A stretch of DNA of 64,000 nucleotides from Geodermatophilus siccatus. GTDB lineage: Bacteria > Actinomycetota > Actinomycetes > Mycobacteriales > Geodermatophilaceae. The position numbers and the translations under genes are program-made. Location: assembly GCF_900103785.1 (NCBI RefSeq), contig NZ_FNHE01000011.1, positions 124,001 through 188,000 on the forward strand, given 5' to 3'. The notes below the pieces were generated by a model. That model had not been told where the DNA came from, ran no database searches, and worked only from the letters and a program-made list of their open reading frames with translations. Each line of letters begins with the position of its first letter. The first letter of the stretch is position 1. Of this stretch, positions 40,537-49,253 are shown one piece after another.

Positions 40537-42974
40537 CGCAGCGCTCCCAGCGTCATGTCGTGCGCCACCTCGGCCCCGGCGGGCAGCCGCAGCGCCTCGG
40601 CGACGGGGGCGAAGCCGCTCGCGGTGACCGTGTAGTCGCCGGGCAGCAGGTCGGCGAAGGCGTAGCCGCCGTCCCCTCCGGTGCGGGTCGTGGCCAGCAC
40701 GGTGCCCCCGTCGTCGAGCAGGGTGACCGTCGCCTCCGGCAGCGGACGCCGGTCGCTGGCGGCGCGGACCGTGCCGGTGAGCCGGGCGCCGCCCACGAGG
40801 ACGAGGTCCCGGACGACGGTGCCGCCGTCGGGCAGCTCGACGGTGCCGGCGACCGGCTGGTGCCCCGGCGCCTGGGCGGTCAGGGTGTAGACCCCGGCCA
40901 GCAGCTCGCCGAGCCCGAACGTCCCGTCGGTGGCGGTCGTGGTGCTCGCCACCACGTCGCCCTGGACGTCGGTCAGGGTGACCAGCGCCCCGGGCAGCGG
41001 CCCGCCGGTCGCCCCGCACACGGTGCCGCGGACCTCGCCGCTGCCCGCCAGGACGACGTCCCGGTGCACGGCGGAGTCGGCCACGGCGACCATGGCGGCG
41101 TTCGGGGCCAGCTGCGGCGCGGCGGCGATCAGCAGGTAGGTGCCGCCGGTGGCCGGCCGCAGGCGGTAGCCGCCGTCGTCCCCGGTGCTGGCGCGGTCGA
41201 CCTGCCGCCCGGTGACGTCGGCCAGCGTGACCGAGGCGCCGGCCAGCGGCCGGCCGTCGCCGCGCAGCACCCGGCCCAGCACCAGCCGTCCGTCCGCGTG
41301 GTGTGCGTTGCCGTCGGCGCCGGGCGCCACGCCGTTCGCGCTCGCGGCGGCGGCCGGGGGGACGGGCTGCGTCTGCGGCGCGCGAGGGGCCTGCGCGGCG
41401 GCGGCCGGAGCGGCGGCCGCGGGAGCGGCCTCGCCTGCGGTGTTGCTGCGGCGCAGCGGCACCTCCTGGATGAACAGGACGGCGAGCACCGCGACCGCGG
41501 AGATGACCGCCGCGAAGACGAACACGTCGCCGATGACGTCGCCGTAGACGGCCCGGACCAGGCCCTGCACCGGGGCGGGGAGCCCGGTGAGGTCGAGGGA
41601 CTCCGAGCCGCCGCCCTGCGGTGCGGGCAGGCCCATCGCCACCAGGCCCTCGGCCACCCCGTCGCTGACCCGGTTGGCGGCGATCGAGCCCAGGACCGAG
41701 ACGCCGGCGGCACCGCCCATCGAGCGGAAGAAGGTGACCACGGAGGTCGCGGCGCCGATGTCGCGCAGGTCGACGGTGTTCTGCACCGCCAGGACCAGGT
41801 TCTGCATGGTCATGCCGACGCCGAGGCCGAGCAGCGCCATGTAGGCGGCCATGACCGCGTAGTCGGTCTCGTGGTCGATCGTGCCGAGCAGGCCCATGCC
41901 GGCGACCAGCAGGATCGAGCCGGCCACCAGGTAGACCTTCCACTTCCCGAACCGGGTGACGAGCTGGCCGGAGACCGTGGAGGAGACCAGCAGCGCGCCG
42001 ATCATCGGGATCGTCGCCAGCCCCGCCTTGGTCGGCGACCAGCCGCGGGCGATCTGGAAGTACTGACCGAAGAAGACCGAGGCGCCGAACATCCCGACGC
42101 CGACCGCGATCGAGGCGATGATCGCCAGCGCGGTGGTCCGGTCCCGCACGATGGGCAGCGGGATGATCGGCTCCCGCACCCGGCTCTCGACGAGCACGGT
42201 GAGCAGCAGGGCGACGAGGCCGCCGCCGGCCATGACCGCCGACTGCCAGGAGACCCAGTCGAACTCGTTGCCGGCGAAGGTCACCCAGATGAGCAGGTCG
42301 CTGACCGCGGCGGTGACGAGCGTGGCACCCAGCCAGTCGATGCTCACCGTCCGGCGCACGGTCGGCAGGTGCAGCGTCTTCTGCAGCAGGACGAGGGCGA
42401 TGAGGGCCAGCGGCACGCAGGCGTAGAAGGTCCAGCGCCAGCCGAGCCACGAGGTGTCGACGATGACGCCGCCGAGCAGCGGGCCGCCCACGGTGGCCAC
42501 GGCCATGACCGCGCCCAGGTAACCGGAGTACCTGCCCCGCTCCCGCGGCGGGATCATCGCCCCGATGACGACCTGGACCAGGGACTGCAGGCCGCCCATC
42601 CCGATGCCCTGGAGCACCCGGAACCCGATGAGCATGCCCATCGACTGGGTGAGGCCGCAGAGCGCGGAGCCGATGACGAAGATGACGATCGCGAGCTGGA
42701 CCAGCAGCTTCTTGCTGTAGAGGTCGGCGAGCTTGCCCCAGATGGGCGTCGACGCCGTGGCCGCCAGCAGGGCCGCGGTGACGACCCACGTGTACTGCGA
42801 CTGGGTGCCCTCGAGCCTGGCGGTGATCGTCGGCAGCGCGTTCGCGACGATCGTGGTGCTGAGCAGGCCGACGAAGAGGGCCATCAGCAGGCCGCTGAGC
42901 GCCTCGAGCGTCTCGCGGCGCGTCATGGCGGACTCGACGGCGACAGGCCTCGTGGCCCGGTGGGTGGTGCTCAT
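40533..42974 (-). CDS. 14-span DHA2/EmrB-type MFS exporter with three C-terminal regulatory-like repeats
   Basis: 813 residues. Residues 20-510 are a 14-span drug:proton antiporter: motif GKLADLYSKKLLVQLAIVIF, LQGIGMGGLQSLVQVVIGAM IPPRERGRYSGYLGAVMAVA TVGGPLLGG (motif C), ending FVFAAVISAVAVLAVLFIQE. An Ala/Pro linker (515-560) leads to three repeats of about 85 residues, each beginning G-V-x-G/GRVLRGDGRPLAGASVTLAD and ending in YTVTASGF-like strands: CarboxypepD_reg/Cna-B-like sandwiches. By the usual topology of 14-span exporters the C-terminus is cytosolic. Translationally coupled to the YceI gene with the same domain. Confidence 0.9.
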   Translation of the reverse strand: MSTTHRATRPVAVESAMTRRETLEALSGLLMALFVGLLSTTIVANALPTITARLEGTQSQYTWVVTAALLAATASTPIWGKLADLYSKKLLVQLAIVIFVIGSALCGLTQSMGMLIGFRVLQGIGMGGLQSLVQVVIGAMIPPRERGRYSGYLGAVMAVATVGGPLLGGVIVDTSWLGWRWTFYACVPLALIALVLLQKTLHLPTVRRTVSIDWLGATLVTAAVSDLLIWVTFAGNEFDWVSWQSAVMAGGGLVALLLTVLVESRVREPIIPLPIVRDRTTALAIIASIAVGVGMFGASVFFGQYFQIARGWSPTKAGLATIPMIGALLVSSTVSGQLVTRFGKWKVYLVAGSILLVAGMGLLGTIDHETDYAVMAAYMALLGLGVGMTMQNLVLAVQNTVDLRDIGAATSVVTFFRSMGGAAGVSVLGSIAANRVSDGVAEGLVAMGLPAPQGGGSESLDLTGLPAPVQGLVRAVYGDVIGDVFVFAAVISAVAVLAVLFIQEVPLRRSNTAGEAAPAAAAPAAAAQAPRAPQTQPVPPAAAASANGVAPGADGNAHHADGRLVLGRVLRGDGRPLAGASVTLADVTGRQVDRASTGDDGGYRLRPATGGTYLLIAAAPQLAPNAAMVAVADSAVHRDVVLAGSGEVRGTVCGATGGPLPGALVTLTDVQGDVVASTTTATDGTFGLGELLAGVYTLTAQAPGHQPVAGTVELPDGGTVVRDLVLVGGARLTGTVRAASDRRPLPEATVTLLDDGGTVLATTRTGGDGGYAFADLLPGDYTVTASGFAPVAEALRLPAGAEVAHDMTLGALR

Positions 42975-43324
42975 GCAGTGTCCTTCGCGAATGACGGCCG
43001 CCGGCCGTGCGCAGGTACCAGGGAGGCGGTCGGCGCTTCACTCGGCCGCCGCACAGGTTGTATTACGCAACGATATGCGGAGGTCTTCCCGGAGGCCGCC
43101 GAGACGTGCGTCACGTCGGCTCACGCCGGGCCGCCGGCCGGTGGACGGCGCGGCTGACTGGTCCTCGGGAGGTCGGTCCGCGTGCGAAGTCGTCTCGCGA
43201 TCCGGTCGTCGAGGTCAGCCGTCCGGTCCTGCGCATCCCGGGAGCAGCGGCTGTAGTCCCACGTTGTCCGCACCCAGGCCGCTCACCTGCACGTTCTCGT
43301 TGTGCTTCCTGCCAGATCGAACGT
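42975..43324. other. Divergent region between exporter and HNH gene
   Basis: 350 bases. It holds an AT-rich patch with an imperfect dyad (43058-43070) that likely carries the exporter promoter. No further gene or RNA is evident; the half next to the HNH gene is featureless. Confidence 0.5.
43058..43070 (-). promoter_or_regulatory. AT-rich imperfect dyad, probable exporter promoter/operator
   Basis: TTGTATTACGCAA, symmetric at its ends (TTG...CAA) and at 9 of 13 positions overall. On the minus strand it contains TAATAC (43065-43060), a fair -10 element, 86-90 bases before the exporter start. A TetR- or MarR-type repressor could bind here; none is encoded next to it. Confidence 0.35.
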
Positions 43325-45291
43325 GTGATCGGACCCGTGGACGACGGGATGCAGGGCACGCCGAGTGCCGCTGCGGCCCCTGTCGTGGGGTGGGCGGCCG
43401 GGCCGCTGGGTGCGGTGCAGGCCGCGGACCAGGAGATCGCCCGGCAGACGGCGATCAAGGCCCGGGCGGTGGCGGCGTTCGCCGCGTCCCGGCCCGCCGG
43501 TGCCGACCGGGCCCAGGGGGAGCGCGGGCCGATGTCGGCCGAGCGGTGGGCCGCCCGGCCGGAGGTGCTGCGGTCGGTGTCGGAGTGGGCCACCCCGGAG
43601 CTGGCGATCGCACTTGACCTCACCCAGCAGGGCGCGGAGAAGGAGCTGGCGCGATCCCTCACGCTGGTGTCCCGGCTGCCCGCGACGCTGGCGGCGCTGG
43701 AGTCGGGGGTGGTGCACGCCGGGATCTGTGGCACCTGTTCGAGCACGTCGCCCCGATCGCCGATGAGCGGCTGCGTGCGGAGGTGGATGCCGAGCTGCTG
43801 GCCTGGCTGGCCGGACGGCACCGGGTGACCTCGCCGGCGCAGCTGGGTGACAAGGCGCGCCGGCTGGTGGCGCAGCGGGATGCCGCGGCGGCCGGCCGGC
43901 GGCTGGCCCGGGCGCTCAAGGAGCGCGGCGTGTCGGTGCGCCCGGAGCGGGCCGAGGGCATGGCGGCGGTGAGCGTGTACTGCACCCTGCCGGAGGCGCG
44001 GGCGTTCCACGCCGCGCTGGTGCAGTGCGCCGAGGCGCTGGTGGATGAGCCGGGTGCGCCGGTGCGCACCCGCGGGCAGCAGATGGTCGACGCACTGCTG
44101 GAGCTGGTGCTGCGCCCCGGGGAGACCGAGCTGCCGCCGGTGCGGGTGCTGCTCACGCTGGTGGCCTCGGTGGCCACCATGCTGGGTGGGGATGCGCCGG
44201 CGGAGCTGGACGGGGAGGTGCTGCCGGCGGAGATGGCCCGCCGGCTGGCCCACGCCTTCGCCGGTGTCGACCCGGTCGACGGCGCGGCCGGGCCGGGGTC
44301 GGCGGTGGCGTGGCAGGAGGCCGAGCAGGCCGAGCTGGCCGCCTGGTGGGACGAGGTGGAGCGCCGCCTGCTCGCCGGCGAGCTGCCCGACGAGCCCGAG
44401 TGGGACCCGAATCCGCTGTCCGCCGCAGCGCCGGGCACCGCGCCACCGCCGGACACCGACCCGGCGCCGTCCCCGGGCACCGACGCACCGCCGGACGCCG
44501 AGGCCCCAGCGGGCGCCCACCGAGCACTGGGCACTGCTGCGTCACCGCCGGACACAGATCCAGCACCGGATGGCTGGTGGGCGACCGCGGACCGGGCCGT
44601 GCAGAACGCCGATGCGGCGGTGCGCGCCGCCCGGATGGCACTCGGCCACGCCGCCCGCAGCGTGCGCACCGAGCGGGCCGACGCCGCCGACCGGGCCGCC
44701 TGGACCGCGAGCCCGGCCGGGCGGGCCGACGCCGCGACCGACGCCCTCGGTGCGCTGGCCGCGGCCGCGGACGCCCGGCGCGCGCAGCTGGCCGCGCTGC
44801 TGGACCGCACCGCCGGCGGCGGGCTGGCCGACCGGCCCCGGCTCGCGCTCACCGACGCGGTCAGCGGCGCGCTGCTGACCCTGACCGACCTGCCGGCACT
44901 GCGCCGCACCGGCGCCTGCGGCAGGCCCGCCTGCCGTCGCCTCGAGGCCTGCGGCCACGACCTGACCGGCCGGCCCGGCCTGACCCGGCCCGGCGCCACG
45001 AACGGCTACCGGCCGGGGGCGGCGCTGGACCGCCACGTGCGCGCTCGGGACCGGCGCTGCCGGTTTCCCGGCTGCCGCCGCCGGGTGCCCGTTGCCGGCG
45101 AGCTGGACCACCACCGGCCGCACGCCGCCGGGGGGACGACTGCCGCGGCCAACCTGGCCGGCTGCTGCACGAGTGACCACCGCGGCAAGCACCAGGCACC
45201 GGGCTGGACCGACACCCTCGCGGCCGACGGCACGCTGACCGTCACCACCCCCACCGGCCTGACCGCCGTCACCGAACCACCGCCCCACTGA
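43325..45291 (+). pseudogene. DUF222/HNH endonuclease gene with a one-base frameshift
   Basis: From GTG 43325 the frame encodes VVGWAAGPLGAVQAADQEIA ... ALDLTQQGAEKELARSLTLV SRLPATLAALESGVVHAG, the DUF222 N-terminus. At 43723/43724 one base is missing (GGG-ATC where GGG-CAT-CTG is expected); after it, the next frame reads LWHLFEHVAPIADERLRAEV DAELLAWLAGR and continues to the stop at 45291. The C-terminus has the HNH site RDRRCRFPGCRRRVPVAGEL DHHRPHAAGGTTAAANLAGC, and there is a Pro/Asp-rich linker with TDPAP repeats. Such genes occur in many diverged copies in Geodermatophilaceae. Either a true pseudogene or a sequencing error. Confidence 0.85.
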
Positions 45292-45399
45292 GCCGAGCGG
45301 GCCCGGGCCGTGGCCGCCCGGGCCTGAGGCGGCACGACAGCCACGCCCCGACCGCACGAGGCCGCACGCTGCAGGGAGGGAGACCCCGAACGCTCCGCG

Positions 45400-45435
45400 G
45401 CGAGGGCCCGAACCGGTGGCCGGTTCGGGCCTCGC
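45400..45435. terminator. Hairpin between convergent HNH and lipoprotein genes
   Basis: Arm 45400-45416 pairs with 45420-45435 (16 pairs, one bulged G) around loop tgg. It follows the HNH gene by 108 bases and the minus-strand lipoprotein by 38. Confidence 0.75.
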
Positions 45436-45473
45436 TGCGGCAGAGACGGTGCGCCCGGCAGGAGCCGAGCGGC

Positions 45474-46088
45474 TCAGGTGGTGGGCGACGAGGTGCTGGT
45501 GCCGTCCTCGGTCGGGTCCTGGTCGGGGTCGTCGTCCGGGAAGTCGAACGGCGGCGTCGGGTTCTGGCCCTCGGCGGACACCGGCACGTCGACGGTCACC
45601 TCGCCGGCCTCGCCGAAGGTGAAGGTGACGGGGATCGACTGCGACGAGCGCAGCTCCCGCCCCAGGTCCAGCAGCGTCACGTCGGGCGGTCCCTCGGCCC
45701 CCACGTAGAGGGTGTCCTCGGCGTCCACGGTCAGCGGCAGCCCCTGGCCCTCGGCGGTCTCGACCCGCACCCCGCCGAAGTCCGGCCCGCTGATGTCGGT
45801 CAGCGTGACCGGCTCCCCGCCGGTGTTGGTGACCGCCATGAACAGCCGTGCGTCCTCGCCGGCCTCGTGCACGCCGTCCAGCGGGTACTCCAGCTGCACC
45901 TGCTGCAGGCCGACGTCGTCGTCGAGCCGGACGTCGGGGCCGACGGCGCCGCCCTCGACCTCGGCGGGATCGTCCGACAGCGTCTGGTCCGGCTCGGTGC
46001 TGCCGCAGCCAGTCAGGGCGAGCAGCACGCCGGCGGCGCCGGCCGCCAGCCGCATCCGGGGGAACGGCAGTGGACATCGGGCGGTCAT
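45474..46088 (-). CDS. Lipoprotein, PCuAC-like beta-sandwich without the copper motif
   Basis: 204 residues from ATG 46088 (GGAGGCCCGCTCG upstream). Signal peptide RMRLAAGAAGVLLALTGCGS with lipobox LTGC, so it is anchored outside. The mature part has LQQVQLEYPLDGVHEAGEDA RLFMAVTNTGGEPVTLTDIS, then GLPLTVDAEDTLYVGAEGPP and SIPVTFTFGEAGEVTVDVPV, a small beta-sandwich like the LpqE/DUF461-PCuAC group, but lacking the His/Met copper ligands. The tail is Asp/Pro/Ser-rich. Function unknown; possibly a wall-associated structural lipoprotein. Confidence 0.78.
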   Translation of the reverse strand: MTARCPLPFPRMRLAAGAAGVLLALTGCGSTEPDQTLSDDPAEVEGGAVGPDVRLDDDVGLQQVQLEYPLDGVHEAGEDARLFMAVTNTGGEPVTLTDISGPDFGGVRVETAEGQGLPLTVDAEDTLYVGAEGPPDVTLLDLGRELRSSQSIPVTFTFGEAGEVTVDVPVSAEGQNPTPPFDFPDDDPDQDPTEDGTSTSSPTT

Positions 46089-46116
46089 CGAGCGGGCCTC
46101 CTGTCGCGATCGGGGT

Positions 46117-46154
46117 CATCGGGACCGAGGGGTTCGAACCCCTCGGTCCCGATG
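46117..46154. terminator. 38-bp perfect palindrome with ttcgaa centre
   Basis: Every base from 46117 to 46154 pairs with its mirror; the centre is ggttcgaacc. As RNA it forms a long stem capped by UUCG, an unusually stable loop. It lies 74 bases after the Spo0M-like gene's end and 29 bases before the lipoprotein start, both on the minus strand, so it likely ends the first transcript. Confidence 0.75.
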
Positions 46155-46227
46155 CGTGCCCGGTCGGCCGAGGCTGGTCCCGCGCGGGCCCTGAGGTGTT
46201 ATGGAACCGTCATGTCCCGCGCCGGGC

Positions 46228-47007
46228 TCAGAACCAGCCCCGCCGGGCGCCGAGCTGCCGGACGGCGGCGTCGAGGTGCGCGGCCACGGTGCGGACGTCG
46301 GTGTCGGAGTGGCTCAACCGCAGCCGGCCGCCGACGTCCCGTCCCTCGCTGAGCAGCCCGCCCCGCCGGTCGACCTCCAGGACGACGTCCACGCCCTGCG
46401 GGTCGGCGAGGAAGGTGACCTCCAGCTCGTTCACCCGGCCTCGCAGGCCGGGCGGCGGGCTGAACTCGACCTCCTGGTAGAAGGGCAGCTCGCTGCCGCG
46501 GACGTGGCCCTTCTCCACGTCGGCGCCGCGGAAGGCGAAGCCGAGACCGTCGAGCGCGTGCAGCACGGTGCGCTGCACGGGCAGCGGCAGCACGGTGACC
46601 GGGTCGAGGTCGCCGGGGTCGACCGAGCCGGGGATGTCGACCCGGGTGCGCAGGCCGACGCGCATGCCGCGCAGGTGCCAGCCGTCGATCGCCGTGATCG
46701 GGCACTGCCACGGCACCGGCAGGCTGAACGGGACCTGGTACTGCTGGCCCGGCTCCAGCCGCCCGGCCCCGGCGATGGCGGCGGTGCCGAAGGTGACCTC
46801 CTCGCGCCACGAGGAGTCGCCGCTCTCCACCTCCACGGTGGCCTGCAGCGCGACGCGCACCTCCGTGACGTCCTGCGGCACCGTGCCCCCGGTGACGTGC
46901 ACGGTGCCGGTGACAGCGCCGCCCGGGGTCGTCTCCGGCCGGTCGAGCACGGTCTCGACGCCGGCGCCGCCGGAGCCCAGGCGCGCCATCATGCCGCGGA
47001 AGGCCAT
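46228..47007 (-). CDS. Spo0M-like sporulation-control/arrestin-fold protein
   Basis: 259 residues from ATG 47007 (CGAGGAGGACCG upstream). Arrestin-like beta-sandwich: VETVLDRPETTPGGAVTGTV HVTGG, VEVESGDSSWREEVTFGTAA, QYQVPFSLPVPWQCPITAID GWHLRGMRVGLRTRVDIPGS VDPGDLDPVTVLPLPVQRTV and FYQEVEFSPPPGLRG. These match Spo0M of Bacillus, where it affects sporulation and septum formation; in non-sporulating actinobacteria the role is unknown. Cytoplasmic. Divergent from the M50 protease gene with 150 bases between them. Confidence 0.88.
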   Translation of the reverse strand: MAFRGMMARLGSGGAGVETVLDRPETTPGGAVTGTVHVTGGTVPQDVTEVRVALQATVEVESGDSSWREEVTFGTAAIAGAGRLEPGQQYQVPFSLPVPWQCPITAIDGWHLRGMRVGLRTRVDIPGSVDPGDLDPVTVLPLPVQRTVLHALDGLGFAFRGADVEKGHVRGSELPFYQEVEFSPPPGLRGRVNELEVTFLADPQGVDVVLEVDRRGGLLSEGRDVGGRLRLSHSDTDVRTVAAHLDAAVRQLGARRGWF

Positions 47008-47157
47008 CGGTCCTCCTCGTTCGTGGGGGTCGTCGGACGGGGTCGGGATCACGACGGTCGGAGCCTGTCACGGGGCTCGTCCGCGTGTCACCGCCCCGTG
47101 ACCAGGGCACCGGGTCCGGATGGACCTCCCACCGGCACCGTCACCGAGGAGGGGAAC

Positions 47158-48348
47158 GTGAGGGAGACCTTCAGCCTGGGCCGGATCGCCGGCATCCGCG
47201 TCGGCGTGAACGCCAGCGTCCTGGTGATCGTGCTGATCATCGCCGGGGGACTGGCGTTCGGCCGCTTCCCCCCGGTGCTGCCCGGCCGCGGTGCCGCCGC
47301 ATACGTCGTCGCCGCGTTGGCCGCCGCCGTCGCCTTCCTCGCCTCGCTGCTGGCACACGAGCTGGCCCACGCCCTGGTGGCCCGCCGCAACGGGGTCGAG
47401 GTCGAGGGCATCACCCTGTGGCTGCTGGGGGGCGTGGCCCGCCTCCGGGGAGGGGCCCGCACGCCCGGGGCGGAGTTCCGCATCGCCGGCGTCGGCCCGC
47501 TCACCAGCCTCGTCCTCGGCCTCCTCCTCATGGCCGGTGCTGTGCTGGCGCGGCTGGCGGGCGCCGACGGGCTGCCGGTCGCCGTCCTGGAGTACCTCGC
47601 CGGCATCAACGTGGTGCTCGCCGTCTTCAACCTGGTCCCGGCCGCCCCGCTCGACGGCGGGCGGCTGCTGCGCGCGTTCCTGTGGCGCCTCCGCGGCGAC
47701 GCCTGGTCCTCGGCGGTGACCGCGGCGCGGGCGGGCCGGTTCTTCGGCTTCGCCCTGATCGCCCTGGGCTTCCTGCAGCTGGTCACCGGCCGGGGGTTCG
47801 GCGGGCTGTGGCTGGCCCTCGTCGGGCTGTTCGTGGTGAACGCGGCGACCGCCGAGGAGCAGCACGCGCACGTGTCCGGCCGCCTGGGCGGGCTGACCGT
47901 CGGCGCGGTCATGAGCAGCCCCGCGCTGGTCGCCGACCCCGACCTGGCCGTCGAGCGGTTCCTGCACGAGGTGGCGCTGGTGCGGCGCTTCAGCACCTAT
48001 CCGCTCGTCGACAGCTCCGGCGCACTCGTCGGCCTCGTGACGCTCAACCGGTTGCGCTCGGTCCCGCCCGCGGCCCGGGCCACGACCCGGCTCCGGGACG
48101 TCGCCTGCCCGTCGCCGGAGATCCCGGTCGCCCGGCCCGGCGAGCCGCTGACCGAGCTGCTGCCGCGCATGGAGGGGTGCAGCGACGGCCGCGCGGTCGT
48201 CCTCGACGACGGCCGGGTCGTGGGCGTCGTCTCGCCGAGCGACGTCGCCCGGACCCTCCAGCTCGCCGACCTCGCCGCCTTCGACCGCTACCCGTCGGCA
48301 GGCGGCGGGGCCGACGTCGCCCGCGTGCCGGACGCGGGCCGGCCCTGA
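47158..48348 (+). CDS. Site-2 protease-like M50 metalloprotease with CBS pair
   Basis: 396 residues from GTG 47158 with GAGGAGGGGAAC upstream. Six spans; the zinc motif LLAHELAHALVARRNGVEVE has His67, Glu68 and His71, and NLVPAAPLDGGRLLRAFLWR supplies the third ligand Asp. A C-terminal cytosolic CBS pair (LGGLTVGAVMSSPALVADPD, FSTYPLVDSSGALVGLVTLN, RAVVLDDGRVVGVVSPSDVA RTL) should sense adenosine nucleotides. This is the Rip3-like class, which cuts membrane-bound anti-sigma factors or similar. A longer upstream frame has no similarity. Confidence 0.92.
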   Translation: MRETFSLGRIAGIRVGVNASVLVIVLIIAGGLAFGRFPPVLPGRGAAAYVVAALAAAVAFLASLLAHELAHALVARRNGVEVEGITLWLLGGVARLRGGARTPGAEFRIAGVGPLTSLVLGLLLMAGAVLARLAGADGLPVAVLEYLAGINVVLAVFNLVPAAPLDGGRLLRAFLWRLRGDAWSSAVTAARAGRFFGFALIALGFLQLVTGRGFGGLWLALVGLFVVNAATAEEQHAHVSGRLGGLTVGAVMSSPALVADPDLAVERFLHEVALVRRFSTYPLVDSSGALVGLVTLNRLRSVPPAARATTRLRDVACPSPEIPVARPGEPLTELLPRMEGCSDGRAVVLDDGRVVGVVSPSDVARTLQLADLAAFDRYPSAGGGADVARVPDAGRP

Positions 48349-48378
48349 CCGGCCCGGCCCTGACCGGCCCTGACCGGC
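48343..48378. repeat. Three copies of CCCTGACCGGC
   Basis: Copies at 48343, 48358 and 48368 lie at and just after the M50 gene's stop codon (the TGA is inside the first copy), before the convergent SDR gene. Irregular spacing; probably local duplication. Confidence 0.7.
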
Positions 48379-48404
48379 TCTGCCCTCGACCGCCCGGGAG
48401 CGGG

Positions 48405-49253
48405 TCAGGCGCCGCCGGCGAAGCGGCGCTCGGCGCGGGCGACCAGCACCGGGTAGAGCCGCGGCGCCAGCCGGACCAGCAGGTCGACGACCTTGGCGTC
48501 GTTGCCGACCAGGATGCGCGGCCGGCCGGCCTCCACCCCGTCGACGACGATCCGCGCGGCCTGCTCGGGCGGCATCCGCAGCAGCTTCTCGTTGTACCGA
48601 CGGTGCCGGGCCTCCTCGGCGGCGGTGACCTCCTGGCCCTGCGCCTTGGCGTGCTCCCACGCCGCCGTGGCGATGTTGGTCCGCACCCCGCCGGGGTGGA
48701 CGACGCTGACCTGCACCGGGTGCCCGGCGGCCAGCAGCTCCGCGCGCAGGCTCTCGGTGAGGCCGCGCACGCCGAACTTGCTGGTGCAGTACGCCGTCAT
48801 GCTGCCCTGGCCCATGATCCCGTTGAGGCTGGAGACGTTGACGACGTGCCCGTCGCCGGAGGCGATCAGGTGCGGCAGGAACGCCTTGGTGCCGTGGAGG
48901 ACGCCGAACAGGTTGATCGACAGGACCCGGTCGTACTCGGCCCAGTCGGTGTCGAGCACCGCACCGCCGCCCGCGACACCGGCGTTGTTGTAGACCTGGT
49001 GGACGACGCCGAAGTGCTCCGCCACCGCGGTCGCGTACGCCTCGACGGCCGCGCGGTCGCTGACGTCGAGCCGGGCGGTGTGCACCTCCGCGCCCAGCGC
49101 CCGGGCCCGGTCGGCGGTCTGCCCCAGGCCCAGCTCGTCGACGTCGGACAGCGCCAGGCGCGCGCCGCGCCTCGCCAGCTCGAGGGCCAGCTGCCGGCCG
49201 ATGCCGGAGCCGGCGCCGGTGACGACGGCGACCTTGCCGCGCACGGTGCTCAT
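48405..49253 (-). CDS. Short-chain dehydrogenase/reductase
   Basis: 282 residues from ATG 49253, overlapping the hydrolase gene by four bases. Classical SDR: VVTGAGSGIGRQLALELARR (TGxxxGxG), NNAGVAGGG, VVNVSSLNGIMGQGSMTAYC TSKFGVRGLTESLR with the catalytic Ser-Tyr-Lys, and HPGGVRTNIATAAWE. Uses NAD(P). In this operon with a Baeyer-Villiger enzyme and a hydrolase, the likely role is oxidation of a secondary alcohol to the ketone, or of the released alcohol. Confidence 0.93.
   Translation of the reverse strand: MSTVRGKVAVVTGAGSGIGRQLALELARRGARLALSDVDELGLGQTADRARALGAEVHTARLDVSDRAAVEAYATAVAEHFGVVHQVYNNAGVAGGGAVLDTDWAEYDRVLSINLFGVLHGTKAFLPHLIASGDGHVVNVSSLNGIMGQGSMTAYCTSKFGVRGLTESLRAELLAAGHPVQVSVVHPGGVRTNIATAAWEHAKAQGQEVTAAEEARHRRYNEKLLRMPPEQAARIVVDGVEAGRPRILVGNDAKVVDLLVRLAPRLYPVLVARAERRFAGGA

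Noticed and set aside
41129-43041. Merging exporter and YceI genes into one 1109-residue protein
   Set aside because: They are in different frames joined only by a GTGA overlap; the long frame covering YceI is antisense-like shadow over the exporter.
46117-46154. Possible tRNA, because of ggttcgaacc resembling a T-arm
   Set aside because: The whole segment is one palindrome; there is no acceptor stem, D-arm, anticodon arm or CCA nearby.
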